DNA of 64,000 bases from the NCBI GenBank assembly GCA_018399495.1, contig JAGYOG010000011.1:1-64000 (forward strand), read 5' to 3'. The stretch comes from Sphaerochaeta sp. GTDB taxonomy: Bacteria; Spirochaetota; Spirochaetia; Sphaerochaetales; Sphaerochaetaceae. The notes under the pieces were generated by a model. That model worked only from the letters and a program-made list of their open reading frames with translations. It had not been told where the DNA came from and did not search any database. This document shows, one piece after another, positions 35,032-45,694 of the stretch (position 1 is the first letter of the stretch; each line of letters opens with the position of its first letter). Made by a program: the position numbers and the translations under genes.

Positions 35032-35773
35032 ACTGGGTTGGGGTCTTGCCGATAAAGCGTTTGAATATTTTTGCAAAGTAGCCGGGAGTGGGAAATCCAC
35101 AGTTCGTGGCAATCTCGCTGATGTTTTTCTTGGGATCCTTCATCATGATTGCTGCTTTATTGATTCGGTATGCATTGAGATATTGCAAGAAGTTCAGTTC
35201 GGTAACCTCTTTGAAGAGGCGGCTGAGATGGCTCTCTGATAAATCGAGGTAGGTTGCTGCCTCCTGGAGTCCCACCGGCTCTGAGTACATGTCAGCTATG
35301 TAGGCGATGGTTGCATTGATAACATGGTTCCCGGCCTGCTTGGGGAGGGGAATGAGTTCACTCTGGGAACGTTCCTTCTTTTTCAACTCCTCATACTCAC
35401 GATCTTCTTCCTGTAATTTTCTCACCAAAAATGCAAGGGTTTCTTCCAGCTCTTCGTCATCGATCGGCTTGAGCAGGTAGTCGAACACGCCGAGGCGGAT
35501 AGCACTCTTCATATAGGAGAAGTCTGCGTGTCCGGTCAGGATGATGGCATGGTTGATTGGACAGTTGCTGAGCATGGTCAACCCATCCTGTGCTGGCAGG
35601 CGAATATCAGTAATGACAATGTCTGGATCCTTTTCTTTGATCAGTTTCTCTCCGCTTAGTCCATCAGAAGCGGTTCCCACCAACTCCAGACCAAGAAGAT
35701 CCCACCTGATCGAGGAGACAATCTCCTCACGGACGATCTGCTCATCTTCCACAAAAACAACGCTATAACTCAT
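35006..35773 (-). CDS. response regulator with AraC-type DNA-binding domain (YesN-like)
   Basis: A 255-residue regulator. The receiver domain (residues 1-120) keeps the acidic pocket VEDE, the phospho-acceptor in ITDIRLP, the Thr of IILTGHAD and the Lys of LLKPID. A linker rich in Glu and Lys follows, then an AraC helix-turn-helix pair (SEPVGLQEAATYLDLSES and ISEIATNCGFPTPGYF). It is translated with the kinase gene (11-bp overlap). YesN regulators usually control a neighbouring sugar ABC transporter; here that would be the operon at 31015-35031, which it faces. Confidence 0.9.
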   Translation of the reverse strand: MSYSVVFVEDEQIVREEIVSSIRWDLLGLELVGTASDGLSGEKLIKEKDPDIVITDIRLPAQDGLTMLSNCPINHAIILTGHADFSYMKSAIRLGVFDYLLKPIDDEELEETLAFLVRKLQEEDREYEELKKKERSQSELIPLPKQAGNHVINATIAYIADMYSEPVGLQEAATYLDLSESHLSRLFKEVTELNFLQYLNAYRINKAAIMMKDPKKNISEIATNCGFPTPGYFAKIFKRFIGKTPTQFRDEGDTI

Positions 35774-37544
35774 TTTTTTCTTCCTTTATTGCTTTTTTGT
35801 CCGGAAACGATATGTTCGCCCAAGTTCCTTCATCCTCTATTGATTTCAGTGAGAAGTGCAATTTTTTTCCATATTTTAAAAATAATCTTCTATATACATT
35901 GTATACACCAACGTGTGGTGAGTTGGCAAGTTCATCAAGGTTCTCAGGTAAACGATCGGGAGGGAATCCAATACCATCATCGCATACAGCTATGAATATT
36001 CTTTCTTCCTTTTTTTCTACACGAACACTGAGATTCCAACTTCCAACCTTGGGTTCCAAACCATGGATGATGGAATTCTCAACCAATGGTTGGATGATCA
36101 GCTTCGGGGTCTTAACATCCTTGCAGCTGGGGTCCAGATATGTGTCGGTAGTCAGCTTATCAGCAAATCGTAATTTCTGGATGGTGAGATAGGATTCGAT
36201 CAAGGCCATGCTCTGTTCAAGGGTTGCCTCATTTTCGTGGTTGTCGACTGAGGAACGAAGGAGTTTGCCCAACTTGACGGTAATGGTGTAGATGTCTTCC
36301 TCTCCGTGCAGACGTGCTAGTGCCTTGATCGTATTGAGGGTATTGAAGAGGAAATGGGGATTCATCTGGCTTTCAAGAGCCTTTCTTTCAGCCTCGTTGA
36401 GTTTCGCCTGCTCTTCCCTGGTAAGGTCGAGGAGGCTGATGATCTGTTTGATCATTGCATTGAAAGAGTGTTCCAGCTGGCTGAACTCGCTGATCGAGCT
36501 GCTGACTTCCCGGCTTTCCAGTTTTCCTTGTTCCACCTCCCTCATCCGCTTGGCAAGGCTCTTTATCGGACGTGCAATGGAGCGTGAGAAAAGATAAGAG
36601 AGCCCCAATGCAAGAATCACCCCGATAAGCATGGTGGTGATGAATACTGAGAGCCAGTTCTCCATGCTCTGGAAAAATGGTGCGCTGCTGAGTGAGCCCA
36701 CCAGATGCAATCCAGTTCCTCCAATCGGTGAGACCGCAATGATGGAGGTGTCAGCAAGAAGAGAGCGGGGGGTATAATCTCCATCAAGTGCCTTGAGGGC
36801 TGGGAAACGGTCAAAGGAACCAAATCGCTCAGGATGGATCAAGCTGGTGACATAAAAGGACTTATTGTCAACCAGTAACATATCAGTGAGAACATGGTCA
36901 TTGTTGACTTGGGGAGCGAGTGCATCTGCATACAGGTCTACTACCAGGTATCCAAGATTTGTTCCTTCCTCGTCATAGACCCGTCGTAGTATTGAGGCTA
37001 CAACCTGTCTGCCGTTCTCGGCTATTCGATGGCCTTGAATGCTGATGAGACTCGCAGTAGGGGAAACCTGGCTGTTTTGGTTGATGATGGAGTTCACATC
37101 CCAGTCATTGCCATGGTAACGCAGGTCATACACCTCGGGAAATACATGGGTGGAAACTCGTACCTTTCCTGTATTACTGACAAGATTTGCACTGGCAAGA
37201 TAAATATCCCCGTGCATGACGGTAAACAGGAGTTCATAGAGTTCCCTGCTCTGTGATGATTCCGCTTCAAGCGTATCTGCCTTGAGGATTTCTACAATCA
37301 ATGGGTTAGTGGAGAGTAGGTATGCCTTGTGACGATACGACTCAAGAGCTTGGGCAACGATGTTCGCATCACCTGTGGTCATGTTCATTGCCTGTCTCAT
37401 CAGATACCGTTCTTGGTTTGTATTTCCTGCAAGTGCATAGTATGCAGAGAAGAGTCCCAAGGGTACAATGAGGACAATGAGGAAGTAGAAGAAGAGCAGC
37501 GTGAATAGGTTTGGCTTCTTGCGGCAACCCAAGAAGAATTTCAT
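35763..37544 (-). CDS. sensor histidine kinase (YesM-like, LytS-type HisKA_7TM-less)
   Basis: A 593-residue kinase: first membrane helix near residues 15-35, a roughly 250-residue extracellular sensor region, second helix, then a HAMP domain (SRSIARPIKSLAKRM). The phospho-acceptor is the His of QMNPHFLFNTLN (His_kinase family), and the ATP lid region includes NSIIHGLEP and DDGIGFP. It senses an external signal, likely a sugar, and phosphorylates the YesN-like protein. ATG 37544 is preferred: a -10 hexamer lies 6 nt upstream and the protein then begins just before the first helix. ATG 37616 or 37610 would add about 24 residues without a Shine-Dalgarno. Confidence 0.85.
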   Translation of the reverse strand: MKFFLGCRKKPNLFTLLFFYFLIVLIVPLGLFSAYYALAGNTNQERYLMRQAMNMTTGDANIVAQALESYRHKAYLLSTNPLIVEILKADTLEAESSQSRELYELLFTVMHGDIYLASANLVSNTGKVRVSTHVFPEVYDLRYHGNDWDVNSIINQNSQVSPTASLISIQGHRIAENGRQVVASILRRVYDEEGTNLGYLVVDLYADALAPQVNNDHVLTDMLLVDNKSFYVTSLIHPERFGSFDRFPALKALDGDYTPRSLLADTSIIAVSPIGGTGLHLVGSLSSAPFFQSMENWLSVFITTMLIGVILALGLSYLFSRSIARPIKSLAKRMREVEQGKLESREVSSSISEFSQLEHSFNAMIKQIISLLDLTREEQAKLNEAERKALESQMNPHFLFNTLNTIKALARLHGEEDIYTITVKLGKLLRSSVDNHENEATLEQSMALIESYLTIQKLRFADKLTTDTYLDPSCKDVKTPKLIIQPLVENSIIHGLEPKVGSWNLSVRVEKKEERIFIAVCDDGIGFPPDRLPENLDELANSPHVGVYNVYRRLFLKYGKKLHFSLKSIEDEGTWANISFPDKKAIKEEKNEL

Positions 37545-37550
37545 AGGAGC

Positions 37551-37579
37551 AGTGTATCGGCTATCAAGCGTGGATGCAA
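37551..37579 (-). promoter_or_regulatory. promoter candidate abutting the YesM-like start
   Basis: On the minus strand TTGCAT, a 17-nt spacer and TACACT are followed by 6 nt and ATG 37544. Both hexamers are only partial matches; it counts mainly as one of a set with the same geometry. Confidence 0.35.
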
Positions 37580-37706
37580 TATTGTTAAATGAAACGAATT
37601 CTTTTTGCATAAACATACTGTTTTATGAATAGCAGGGTTGACAAACATCCTTAAAGAGCGATACAAACAAGAAACAGCATACTAGGCTGTTCTTGAGGAG
37701 AGTACC

Positions 37707-37922
37707 TTGAACGCGTTCACTATGCAGGTGCAGCAGCACCGCCCATTTGCAAGGAATCGGAAGACGCAGGGCTATACAAGTTCCTGTAGTTCTATGTGTG
37801 ACACCACTTCTTTTTCTGTCCCCTCCTTGCTTCTAGTCCTAACGCGTCTCATTCTAACCCTCCTCCTCCCCCTTCTTTCCCTCATTTCCCTTCTTATTGT
37901 AGTAAGCCTAATTATTCTCTGA
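37707..37922 (+). CDS. leader peptide of the ilv-leu operon
   Basis: A 71-codon ORF starting TTG with AGGAG six bases before it. It lies 103 nt upstream of ilvN. Residues 37-71 contain 16 Leu, 5 Ile and 4 Val out of 35, including runs LLL, LLLPLL and LIIL, with four rare CTA leucine codons. Such enrichment in the end products of the operon is the hallmark of an attenuation leader peptide. It is unusually long (classic ilv leaders have about 30 residues) and its first half is polar. An internal ATG at codon 30 could give a 42-residue form. Confidence 0.75.
   Translation: MNAFTMQVQQHRPFARNRKTQGYTSSCSSMCDTTSFSVPSLLLVLTRLILTLLLPLLSLISLLIVVSLIIL
37797..37903 (+). promoter_or_regulatory. C/U-rich, G-poor tract in the ilv-leu leader (rut-like)
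   Basis: About 105 nt with very few G residues and many C residues (for example CTCCTCCTCCCCC) overlap the Leu-rich codons. This is the composition expected of a Rho loading site. It also contains CTCCTT (37823-37828), complementary to the ilvN Shine-Dalgarno AAGGAG (38009-38014). Confidence 0.45.
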
Positions 37923-37989
37923 CCACGGCTGCAATAGCTATTGCATGGACCGTGGATGGAAGCCCCCGAGGAACCGGGGAGCAATTGCT
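37923..37989 (+). other. hairpin cluster between leader peptide and ilvN
   Basis: Directly after the leader stop codon: an outer CCACGG/CCGTGG stem (37923-37928 with 37950-37955) enclosing the palindrome TGCAATAGCTATTGCA (37930-37945), then CCCCG/CGGGG (37964-37968 with 37975-37979), then AGCAATTGCT. No U-run follows, so no intrinsic terminator is visible. Confidence 0.6.
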
Positions 37990-38025
37990 TATACCCAAAT
38001 ATCATACAAAGGAGTGAAATTTTAG

Positions 38026-38559
38026 ATGAATACAAAAGAAAAACGTTACACACTGGCAATTCTGGTTAACAACCACCCTGGTGTACTCATGCGAGTTGTT
38101 TCCCTGTTTAGTCGCAGGGGTTACAACATTGACAGTCTCTCGGTGGGGGAGACGGAGAATGAGGCATTCAGCCGTATTACCATTGTGGTCAGTGGAGACC
38201 GCCCGGTTGTTGAGCAGATCAAGAAACAAGTAGGGAAGTTGTATGACGTACAGCGTGTCTATGAGATGGCAGGGGAGAAGAGCCTGCAGCGTGAGCTGGT
38301 AATGGTCAAGGTCTCCACTGAGCATAATGACCGCTCCCAGGTCATTGAACTCGCGGAGATTTTCAAGGCAAAAATCAACGATGTTACCTCTTCAACCATT
38401 ACCTTGGAGATGACCGGAAGTCTGGATAAAATTCAGTCATTCCTGGATTTGATGACTCCCTTCGGGATTGTGGAGATGGCAAGGACCGGTATCACAGCCC
38501 TCGAGCGGGGTGCCAGAGCACTGAGCTCGATCAGTTACAGCGAAGACGAAGAAGTATAA
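38026..38559 (+). CDS. ilvN: acetolactate synthase small (regulatory) subunit
   Basis: A 177-residue IlvN/IlvH protein with an N-terminal ACT domain (LAILVNNHPGVLMRVVSLFSR, then GYNIDSLSVGET) that binds valine for feedback inhibition, and the C-terminal ALS_ss_C domain ending with ALERGARAL. It regulates the catalytic subunit, whose gene is far downstream (47403). This is the first structural gene of the operon after the leader. AAAGGAG lies 11 nt before the ATG. Confidence 0.92.
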   Translation: MNTKEKRYTLAILVNNHPGVLMRVVSLFSRRGYNIDSLSVGETENEAFSRITIVVSGDRPVVEQIKKQVGKLYDVQRVYEMAGEKSLQRELVMVKVSTEHNDRSQVIELAEIFKAKINDVTSSTITLEMTGSLDKIQSFLDLMTPFGIVEMARTGITALERGARALSSISYSEDEEV

Positions 38560-38602
38560 GCATACAAACGCGCCAAACGGTGCGAACCATAACGGAGGAT
38601 AG

Positions 38603-39601
<999 letters not shown>

Positions 39602-39637
39602 CACAACCAAATTATATACATAACCGGGAAGGACACT

Positions 39638-41254
39638 ATGGAAAAGGACAGAATCTATATCTTTGATACTACATTGAGAGATGGCGAACAGGCTCCTGGC
39701 TACAGCATGAACCTGGATGAGAAAATTCGCATGGCCCTACAACTAGAGGCCCTCGGTGTGGATACCCTAGAAGCCGGGTTTGCCATAGCGTCGCCCGGTG
39801 ACTTTGCCAGCGTTCAGGCTATCAGTAAAGAGGTGAAGGACGTTACCGTTGCCTCTCTTTCAAGAGCCTTGGAAAAAGATATCGAGGTTGCTTGGGAAGC
39901 AGTGAAACATGCAAGGAGACCTAGGATACACACCTTTCTGGCAACGAGTGACCTCCATCTGAAGTATAAGTTGAAGATGAGCCGGGAAGATGCATTGAAA
40001 CGCTCCATCGCCATGGTAAAGTTCGCTCGAAGTTTTACTGATGATGTTGAGTTCTCACTCGAGGACGCAACCCGAACCGACATTGACTATATGTGCAAGG
40101 TTGTAGAGGAAGTGATCAAGGCAGGAGCAAGTGTGGTCAATCTACCGGATACCGTTGGGTATGCAACCCCCGATGACATGACAAAGATGGTTTCCACCGT
40201 CATGAACAAAGTTCCCAATGTGGATAAGGCAATCCTGGCAGTCCACTGTCACAATGATTTGGGTTTGGCAGTGGCCAATAGCCTTGCAGGATTGAAGGCT
40301 GGAGCCCGTCAAGCTGAGTGTACTGTGTGCGGCATCGGGGAGCGAGCGGGAAATGCCGCAATTGAAGAACTGGTGATGGCCATCAGGACAAGAAATGATG
40401 ACTACCCATTCTCCTACCAGGTCCGCACTGAGGAGATATCCCGTTCCAGTCGTCTTCTCTCTCAGATCACCGGTGTCAAACCGAATCCTTCCAAGGCTAT
40501 CGTTGGTGCAAATGCTTTTGCCCATGAGAGTGGCATTCACCAGCATGGAATTATGGCAAACAGCCTTACCTATGAAATTATGACCCCAGAAAGTGTAGGA
40601 GTAATGACTACCAGTCTTGTACTGGGTAAACACAGTGGGCAACATGCCTTTGAGAAACGCCTGGTTGATCTTGGTTACACACTGAATAAAGAGGAAGTCA
40701 AGACGCTTTTTGAAGAATTCAAGAATCTTGCAGACCGCAAGAAAACCATCACCGATCGCGATCTCATCGCTTTGGTGGAGATTTCCAGCCAGAGTAGTCC
40801 TGTCATCTGGGAGCTGGAGCGTTTCGTGGTCAACAGTGGCAATCTGATGACCAGTACTGCCTGTGTCACCTTGCGTAAGGATGGTAAGACCTACCAGGAA
40901 GTTGCACTTGGCACCGGCCCTGTATATGCAGCCCTTAGAGCGGTTGAGAAGATTATCCGTCATCCGTTCAGTCTGGAAGATTACAGCTTACAGGCAGTTA
41001 CCGAACACCGCGATGCGCTTGGGGAAGTCCATGTAAAGATTACTGACGGACACGGTATGTATCGTGGACGGGGTGTGAGCACCGATGTCATCGAAGCCTC
41101 GATTCTCAGTTGTCTTGCAGCAGTGAACCGGATGCTCGATGAAGCATCCTCAATCTCAGGAGGTGGTTCGCTCAAGCCAACCACTTCACCAAGTTTTGAG
41201 AACGACATGTTGCGTTCCCACTCAGATAAGGAGAAAGAACAAGGTGATGCATAA
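39638..41254 (+). CDS. leuA: 2-isopropylmalate synthase
   Basis: A 538-residue enzyme. The TIM barrel begins FDTTLRDGEQAPGYS and carries the metal site HCHNDLGLAVAN; a LeuA allosteric dimer domain (leucine feedback) follows to about residue 500. It condenses acetyl-CoA with 2-ketoisovalerate, the first step of leucine synthesis. It ends in a charged tail rich in Ser, Glu and Lys. It overlaps cimA by 8 bp. Confidence 0.93.
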   Translation: MEKDRIYIFDTTLRDGEQAPGYSMNLDEKIRMALQLEALGVDTLEAGFAIASPGDFASVQAISKEVKDVTVASLSRALEKDIEVAWEAVKHARRPRIHTFLATSDLHLKYKLKMSREDALKRSIAMVKFARSFTDDVEFSLEDATRTDIDYMCKVVEEVIKAGASVVNLPDTVGYATPDDMTKMVSTVMNKVPNVDKAILAVHCHNDLGLAVANSLAGLKAGARQAECTVCGIGERAGNAAIEELVMAIRTRNDDYPFSYQVRTEEISRSSRLLSQITGVKPNPSKAIVGANAFAHESGIHQHGIMANSLTYEIMTPESVGVMTTSLVLGKHSGQHAFEKRLVDLGYTLNKEEVKTLFEEFKNLADRKKTITDRDLIALVEISSQSSPVIWELERFVVNSGNLMTSTACVTLRKDGKTYQEVALGTGPVYAALRAVEKIIRHPFSLEDYSLQAVTEHRDALGEVHVKITDGHGMYRGRGVSTDVIEASILSCLAAVNRMLDEASSISGGGSLKPTTSPSFENDMLRSHSDKEKEQGDA

Positions 41255-42839
41255 GATAGCACTGTTTGATTCAACCCTTCGAGATGGGAGCCAAGGAGAA
41301 GGCATCAGTTTCTCTGTAGAGGATAAGCTGAAGATTGTCAAAGCTCTTGATTCATTGGGGATTGCTTTCATAGAGGCAGGAAATCCAGGGTCGAATCCCA
41401 AGGATCTGGAATTTTTCCACCGCGCTGAACAGCTCTCCCTCTCCCATGCAACCTTGGTTGCATTTGGTTCTACGCGGAGAAAGAACTGTAAAGCAGCAGA
41501 GGACCCCAATCTGAAAAACCTTGCCAGCGTAAGAACCAAGGTGGTTACTATCTTCGGCAAGAGTTGGGACCTTCATGTCACTGATGTAATCCGCACCTCT
41601 CGTGAAGAGAATCTTGCGATGATCCGCGACAGTGTGCAGTTCATTACTGAGCGTGGAAGCGAAGTGTTCTTTGATGCTGAACACTATTACGATGGGTATC
41701 TTGCCGATAGCGAGTATGCTAAGGCAACTTTGCAAGCAGCACTCGATGGGGGAGCATCTACGTTGGTGCTCTGTGAAACCCGTGGAGGATTGATTCCCAG
41801 CGAAGTGGCTCGAATCACTAATGAGACAGCAAAAGCATTTCCTGGAATTCCCCTAGGAATCCATGTCCATGATGACATTGGCTGTGGAGTGGCTAGCTCG
41901 ATTGCTGCAGTTGAAGCTGGCGCCATCCAGGTGCAGGGGACCCTGCTCGGGTTTGGAGAGCGTTGTGGAAATGCAAATCTTGCAACTGTGGCAGGAATTC
42001 TTGGAACCAAGCTTTCCGTGGATTGTCTCTGTGGGGAAAGTCTTGAGCATCTGACGGCAACCAGCCGTCAGGTTGCTGAGATTGCCAATGTCCGTATTAT
42101 TGGTGGTGCTCCCTTCATCGGAAAGAGTGCCTTTGCCCATAAGGGTGGCATGCATATCGATGGTGTGCAGAAGATTCCTCAATCCTTTGAGCATATCGAT
42201 CCCTTGCAGGTGGGCAATGAACGCAGGCTTCTGATGAGTGAAGTAGCTGGCAGGGCATTGATGCTCAAGAGAATTGCACGGGTGGTCCCCGATTTGGATA
42301 AGGATGACCCGGTAACCATGAGCCTGATGGATGAGCTCAAGCAACTGGAAGCAGATGGGTACCAGTTCGAGGGTGCTGAGAGTAGCTTCGATCTGGTAAT
42401 CAGACGGCATCTGAAGATGTACAAGCCCTATTTTACACTGGTGCACTACCAGACCATCGGAAGCAGTCCCTATGTAGATCCGCTCAGCGATGCAACGCAT
42501 GCTGCAGTGGTAAAGGTAAAGGTGGGGGGAGAGAGCGCCATCACTGCTGCAGAGGGTGAAGGTCCGGTTAATGCATTGGACCAAGCACTGAGGAAGGTTC
42601 TCGAGCAGTTCTATCCCTCCCTCAAACGGGTGCATCTAACCGACTACAAGGTACGGGTCTTGGACTCTGCAGGGGCAACTGCCAGTAAGGTCAGGGTTCT
42701 CATTGAATCCACCGATGGAAACGAGACTTGGACGACAATCGGGGTCAGTAGGGACATCATCGAGGCTAGCTGGTTTGCCTTGAGTGACAGTATCGAGTAT
42801 AAATTAATTGCCGAGGGGATAGATCCCTCGGTTGAATGA
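41247..42839 (+). CDS. cimA: (R)-citramalate synthase
   Basis: A 530-residue homologue of LeuA. It starts [17 protein letters not shown], the form typical of citramalate synthases (CimA, TIGR00977 type) rather than LeuA; metal ligands are in [10 protein letters not shown]. The C-terminal LeuA_dimer-like domain is present. It condenses acetyl-CoA with pyruvate to citramalate, which LeuCDB turn into 2-ketobutyrate for isoleucine, bypassing threonine deaminase. The frame is open back to 41139, but ATG 41247 is chosen, giving the canonical N-terminus and an 8-bp overlap with leuA. It lies between leuA and leuC, which supports this role. Confidence 0.88.
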   Translation: MHKIALFDSTLRDGSQGEGISFSVEDKLKIVKALDSLGIAFIEAGNPGSNPKDLEFFHRAEQLSLSHATLVAFGSTRRKNCKAAEDPNLKNLASVRTKVVTIFGKSWDLHVTDVIRTSREENLAMIRDSVQFITERGSEVFFDAEHYYDGYLADSEYAKATLQAALDGGASTLVLCETRGGLIPSEVARITNETAKAFPGIPLGIHVHDDIGCGVASSIAAVEAGAIQVQGTLLGFGERCGNANLATVAGILGTKLSVDCLCGESLEHLTATSRQVAEIANVRIIGGAPFIGKSAFAHKGGMHIDGVQKIPQSFEHIDPLQVGNERRLLMSEVAGRALMLKRIARVVPDLDKDDPVTMSLMDELKQLEADGYQFEGAESSFDLVIRRHLKMYKPYFTLVHYQTIGSSPYVDPLSDATHAAVVKVKVGGESAITAAEGEGPVNALDQALRKVLEQFYPSLKRVHLTDYKVRVLDSAGATASKVRVLIESTDGNETWTTIGVSRDIIEASWFALSDSIEYKLIAEGIDPSVE

Positions 42840-42856
42840 GAGGAAGGAGAAACCCC

Positions 42857-44125
42857 ATGGGTATGACAATGACACAGAAAATTCTGGCCCACCACGCCAA
42901 ACTGGAAAGCGTACGCGCTGGACAGTTGATCATGGCGGACTTGGATATGGTATTGGGCAACGATATTACAGCACCAGTTGCCATCAACGAATTTGGAAAA
43001 TTTGGCAAAGATACAGTATTTAATAAGGACAAGGTAGCCCTCGTTCCCGACCACTTTTCCCCAAACAAAGATATCAAGGCAGCAGAGCAGTGCAAAGCCC
43101 TTCGCTGTTTCGCAAGAAAGCATGAGATTACCAACTACTTTGATGTAGGCCAGATGGGTATTGAACATGCCTTGCTTCCTGAGAAAGGATTGGTGGGGGC
43201 TGGGGATCTGGTCATCGGGGCAGACAGCCACACCTGTACCTATGGTGCCTTGGGCGCTTTCTCAACCGGGGTGGGATCCACTGACATGGCTTGCGGTATG
43301 GCTACCGGACAAGCTTGGTTCAAGGTCCCAACCGCCATTAAGTTCAACATTACTGGTTCGTTCGGCCTGCATGTGAGTGGGAAGGACCTAATCCTCCATA
43401 TCATTGGGATGATCGGGGTGGATGGCGCGCTCTACCAGAGCATGGAATTCAGTGGGGAAGGAGTGAAAAACCTCTCCATCGACGACCGTTTCACCATTGC
43501 CAACATGGCTATCGAGGCCGGAGCCAAGAACGGGATATTCCCCGTTGACGCGATAACCCTGGAATACTTGAAGGAACACTGTCCAAAGGATCCTGTCGTT
43601 TACGAAGCAGATAGTGATGCCGAGTATGAACAGGTGATCACTATCGATCTATCTACTGTAAAGAGCACGGTGAGCTTCCCCCATCTCCCGTCCAACACCA
43701 GGACCATCGATGAGGTTGGTGAGATACGAATTGATCAGGTTGTCATCGGAAGCTGTACCAACGGCCATATCAGTGATTTGAGAGAGGCTGCGGCCATTCT
43801 CAAGGGCAAGAAGATTGCAAAGCATGTACGTACCCTGATTTTCCCTGCTACACAGGAAATCTGGAAGCAGGCGATGCACGAGGGGCTCTTTGATATCTTC
43901 ATCGACAGCGGTTGTGCTGTTTCCACTCCCACCTGTGGTCCCTGCCTTGGCGGTCACATGGGAGTTCTCGCTGAAGGGGAGCGTGCGGTGAGTACCACCA
44001 ATCGTAACTTTGTGGGAAGAATGGGTCATGTGAAGAGTGAAGTTTATCTTGCCAGTCCGGCGGTTGCCGCTGCAAGTGCAATAGCAGGGTACATTGCCGA
44101 TCCTGCAAAGGTTATGGAGGAGTAA
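42857..44125 (+). CDS. leuC: 3-isopropylmalate dehydratase large subunit
   Basis: A 422-residue aconitase-fold protein. Fe-S ligands are the Cys of GSCTNG and the CXXC pair of [10 protein letters not shown]; an early segment [18 protein letters not shown] matches the family. With LeuD it isomerises isopropylmalate, and probably citramalate, through a dehydrated intermediate. ATG 42857 with AGGAAGGAG six bases upstream is preferred over an in-frame upstream ATG that overlaps cimA. Confidence 0.94.
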   Translation: MGMTMTQKILAHHAKLESVRAGQLIMADLDMVLGNDITAPVAINEFGKFGKDTVFNKDKVALVPDHFSPNKDIKAAEQCKALRCFARKHEITNYFDVGQMGIEHALLPEKGLVGAGDLVIGADSHTCTYGALGAFSTGVGSTDMACGMATGQAWFKVPTAIKFNITGSFGLHVSGKDLILHIIGMIGVDGALYQSMEFSGEGVKNLSIDDRFTIANMAIEAGAKNGIFPVDAITLEYLKEHCPKDPVVYEADSDAEYEQVITIDLSTVKSTVSFPHLPSNTRTIDEVGEIRIDQVVIGSCTNGHISDLREAAAILKGKKIAKHVRTLIFPATQEIWKQAMHEGLFDIFIDSGCAVSTPTCGPCLGGHMGVLAEGERAVSTTNRNFVGRMGHVKSEVYLASPAVAAASAIAGYIADPAKVMEE

Positions 44126-44126
44126 A

Positions 44127-44624
44127 ATGCAAGCCAAAGGAACGGTTTTTAGATATGGGGACAACGTCGATACCGATGTAATCATCCCGGCGAGGTACTT
44201 GAATACCTCCAATCATAAGGAGTTGGCCTCCCACTGCATGGAGGATATTGACCAGGATTTCATCAAGCAGGTGAAAGAGGGTGATATCATGGTGGCTGAC
44301 AAGAACTTTGGTTGTGGCTCAAGTCGTGAACATGCTCCCATAGCCATCAAGGAGAGCGGGGTCAGCTGTGTCATTGCTAGAACCTTTGCAAGGATTTTCT
44401 ACCGCAACTCGATCAACATCGGTCTTCCAATCCTCGAATGCCCTGAGGCATGTGACGGGATCAAGGCAGGAGATGTGGTAAGCGTTGATTTCACCACCGG
44501 TACCATCACCAATGAGACCACTGGAGATGTGTTCCATAGTGAGCCATTCCCTCCCTTTATGCAGGACCTGATTGCAAGTGGTGGACTAGCCGGTTACATT
44601 GCTAACGGAGGAAAAAAGGTATGA
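44127..44624 (+). CDS. leuD: 3-isopropylmalate dehydratase small subunit
   Basis: A 165-residue swivelling domain partner of LeuC. The segments DVIIPARYL near the N-terminus and [14 protein letters not shown] (substrate phosphate/carboxylate loop) are diagnostic, followed by [15 protein letters not shown]. The short length matches the archaeal/clostridial LeuD type. GGAGGAG lies just before the ATG; it is 1 bp after leuC and overlaps leuB by 4 bp. Confidence 0.94.
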   Translation: MQAKGTVFRYGDNVDTDVIIPARYLNTSNHKELASHCMEDIDQDFIKQVKEGDIMVADKNFGCGSSREHAPIAIKESGVSCVIARTFARIFYRNSINIGLPILECPEACDGIKAGDVVSVDFTTGTITNETTGDVFHSEPFPPFMQDLIASGGLAGYIANGGKKV

Positions 44625-45679
44625 AGAAGCATATAGCACTTGTACCCGGTGATGGCATCGGACCAGATATTGTAAGAGAGGGTGTGAAAATCCTTTCTGC
44701 AATTGCAGAAAAGTTTTCCCATGATTTTACCACCAGCAGCTATGTTGCAGGTGGTGTGGCCCTCGATAGTGAGGGGATTCCCCTTCCCGAAGCTACCCTC
44801 GATGGGTGCAAGCAGAGCGATGGTGTGCTCCTTGGAGCAGTTGGTGGACCTAAGTGGGATACCCTGCCTTCCCACCTCAGACCTGAGAAGGCACTGCTTG
44901 GGCTTCGTGGTGGCATGGGGTTGTTCTGCAACCTCCGCCCTGCCATTCTCTACAAGCAACTCTCTGGTGCATGTCCACTGAAGCGTGAAATAATAGGTGA
45001 CGGACTGGACATCATGGTAGTGCGTGAACTTACCGGTGGTATTTACTTCGGCGAGCGTGGTCGCAGTGAGGACCGTGCCTATGATACCATGGCTTATACA
45101 GTGACTGAGGTTGAGCGGATTGTACGGAAAGGGTTCGAGATTGCCCAGAAGCGGTCAAAGCTCCTGTGCAGTGTGGACAAGGCGAACATTCTGAACTCCA
45201 GCCAGCTTTGGAGAGAGGTGGTACAGCGAGTCCAAAGCGAGTATCCTGATGTAGAGGTGAGCCACATGTATGTGGACAATGCAGCCATGCAATTGGTACG
45301 TAATCCCCGCCAGTTCGATGTGATTGTCACCTCGAACATGTTTGGGGATATCCTCAGCGATGAGGCCAGCCAGATTACTGGTTCCATTGGAATGCTGCCA
45401 TCTGCTTCCTTGGCTGAAGACGGATTTGGAATGTACGAGCCGATACACGGTAGTGCCCCTGATATTGCGGGAAAAGATCTTGCAAACCCGATTGCAACAA
45501 TTCTTTCTGTTGCCATGATGTTGCGCTACAGTTTCTCTCTCTTTGAGGAAGCTGATGCAATCGAGAATGCAGTCAGCTCCGTGTTGGACGAAGGATACCG
45601 TACAGCAGATATTTATACCGACGGAATGAAAAAGGTCGGTACGAGTGAGATGGGCAACTTGATAGCCCAAGCCCTGTAA
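44621..45679 (+). CDS. leuB: 3-isopropylmalate dehydrogenase
   Basis: A 352-residue NAD-dependent enzyme. Motifs: [11 protein letters not shown] (N-terminus), [23 protein letters not shown], and the metal/substrate Asp segment [17 protein letters not shown] followed by [14 protein letters not shown] at the cofactor site. It makes 2-ketoisocaproate, and probably 2-ketobutyrate from methylmalate. Coupled by 4 bp to leuD. Confidence 0.95.
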   Translation: MKKHIALVPGDGIGPDIVREGVKILSAIAEKFSHDFTTSSYVAGGVALDSEGIPLPEATLDGCKQSDGVLLGAVGGPKWDTLPSHLRPEKALLGLRGGMGLFCNLRPAILYKQLSGACPLKREIIGDGLDIMVVRELTGGIYFGERGRSEDRAYDTMAYTVTEVERIVRKGFEIAQKRSKLLCSVDKANILNSSQLWREVVQRVQSEYPDVEVSHMYVDNAAMQLVRNPRQFDVIVTSNMFGDILSDEASQITGSIGMLPSASLAEDGFGMYEPIHGSAPDIAGKDLANPIATILSVAMMLRYSFSLFEEADAIENAVSSVLDEGYRTADIYTDGMKKVGTSEMGNLIAQAL

Positions 45680-45694
45680 AAGGAGGAGGATAGT

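Noticed and set aside
37620-38025. T-box leader upstream of the ilv-leu operon
   Set aside because: No T-box core sequence or terminator/antiterminator pair is visible; a Leu-rich leader ORF is present instead.
41139-41246. Upstream extension of cimA
   Set aside because: It is in the leuA coding region in another frame; the conserved N-terminus starts at 41247.
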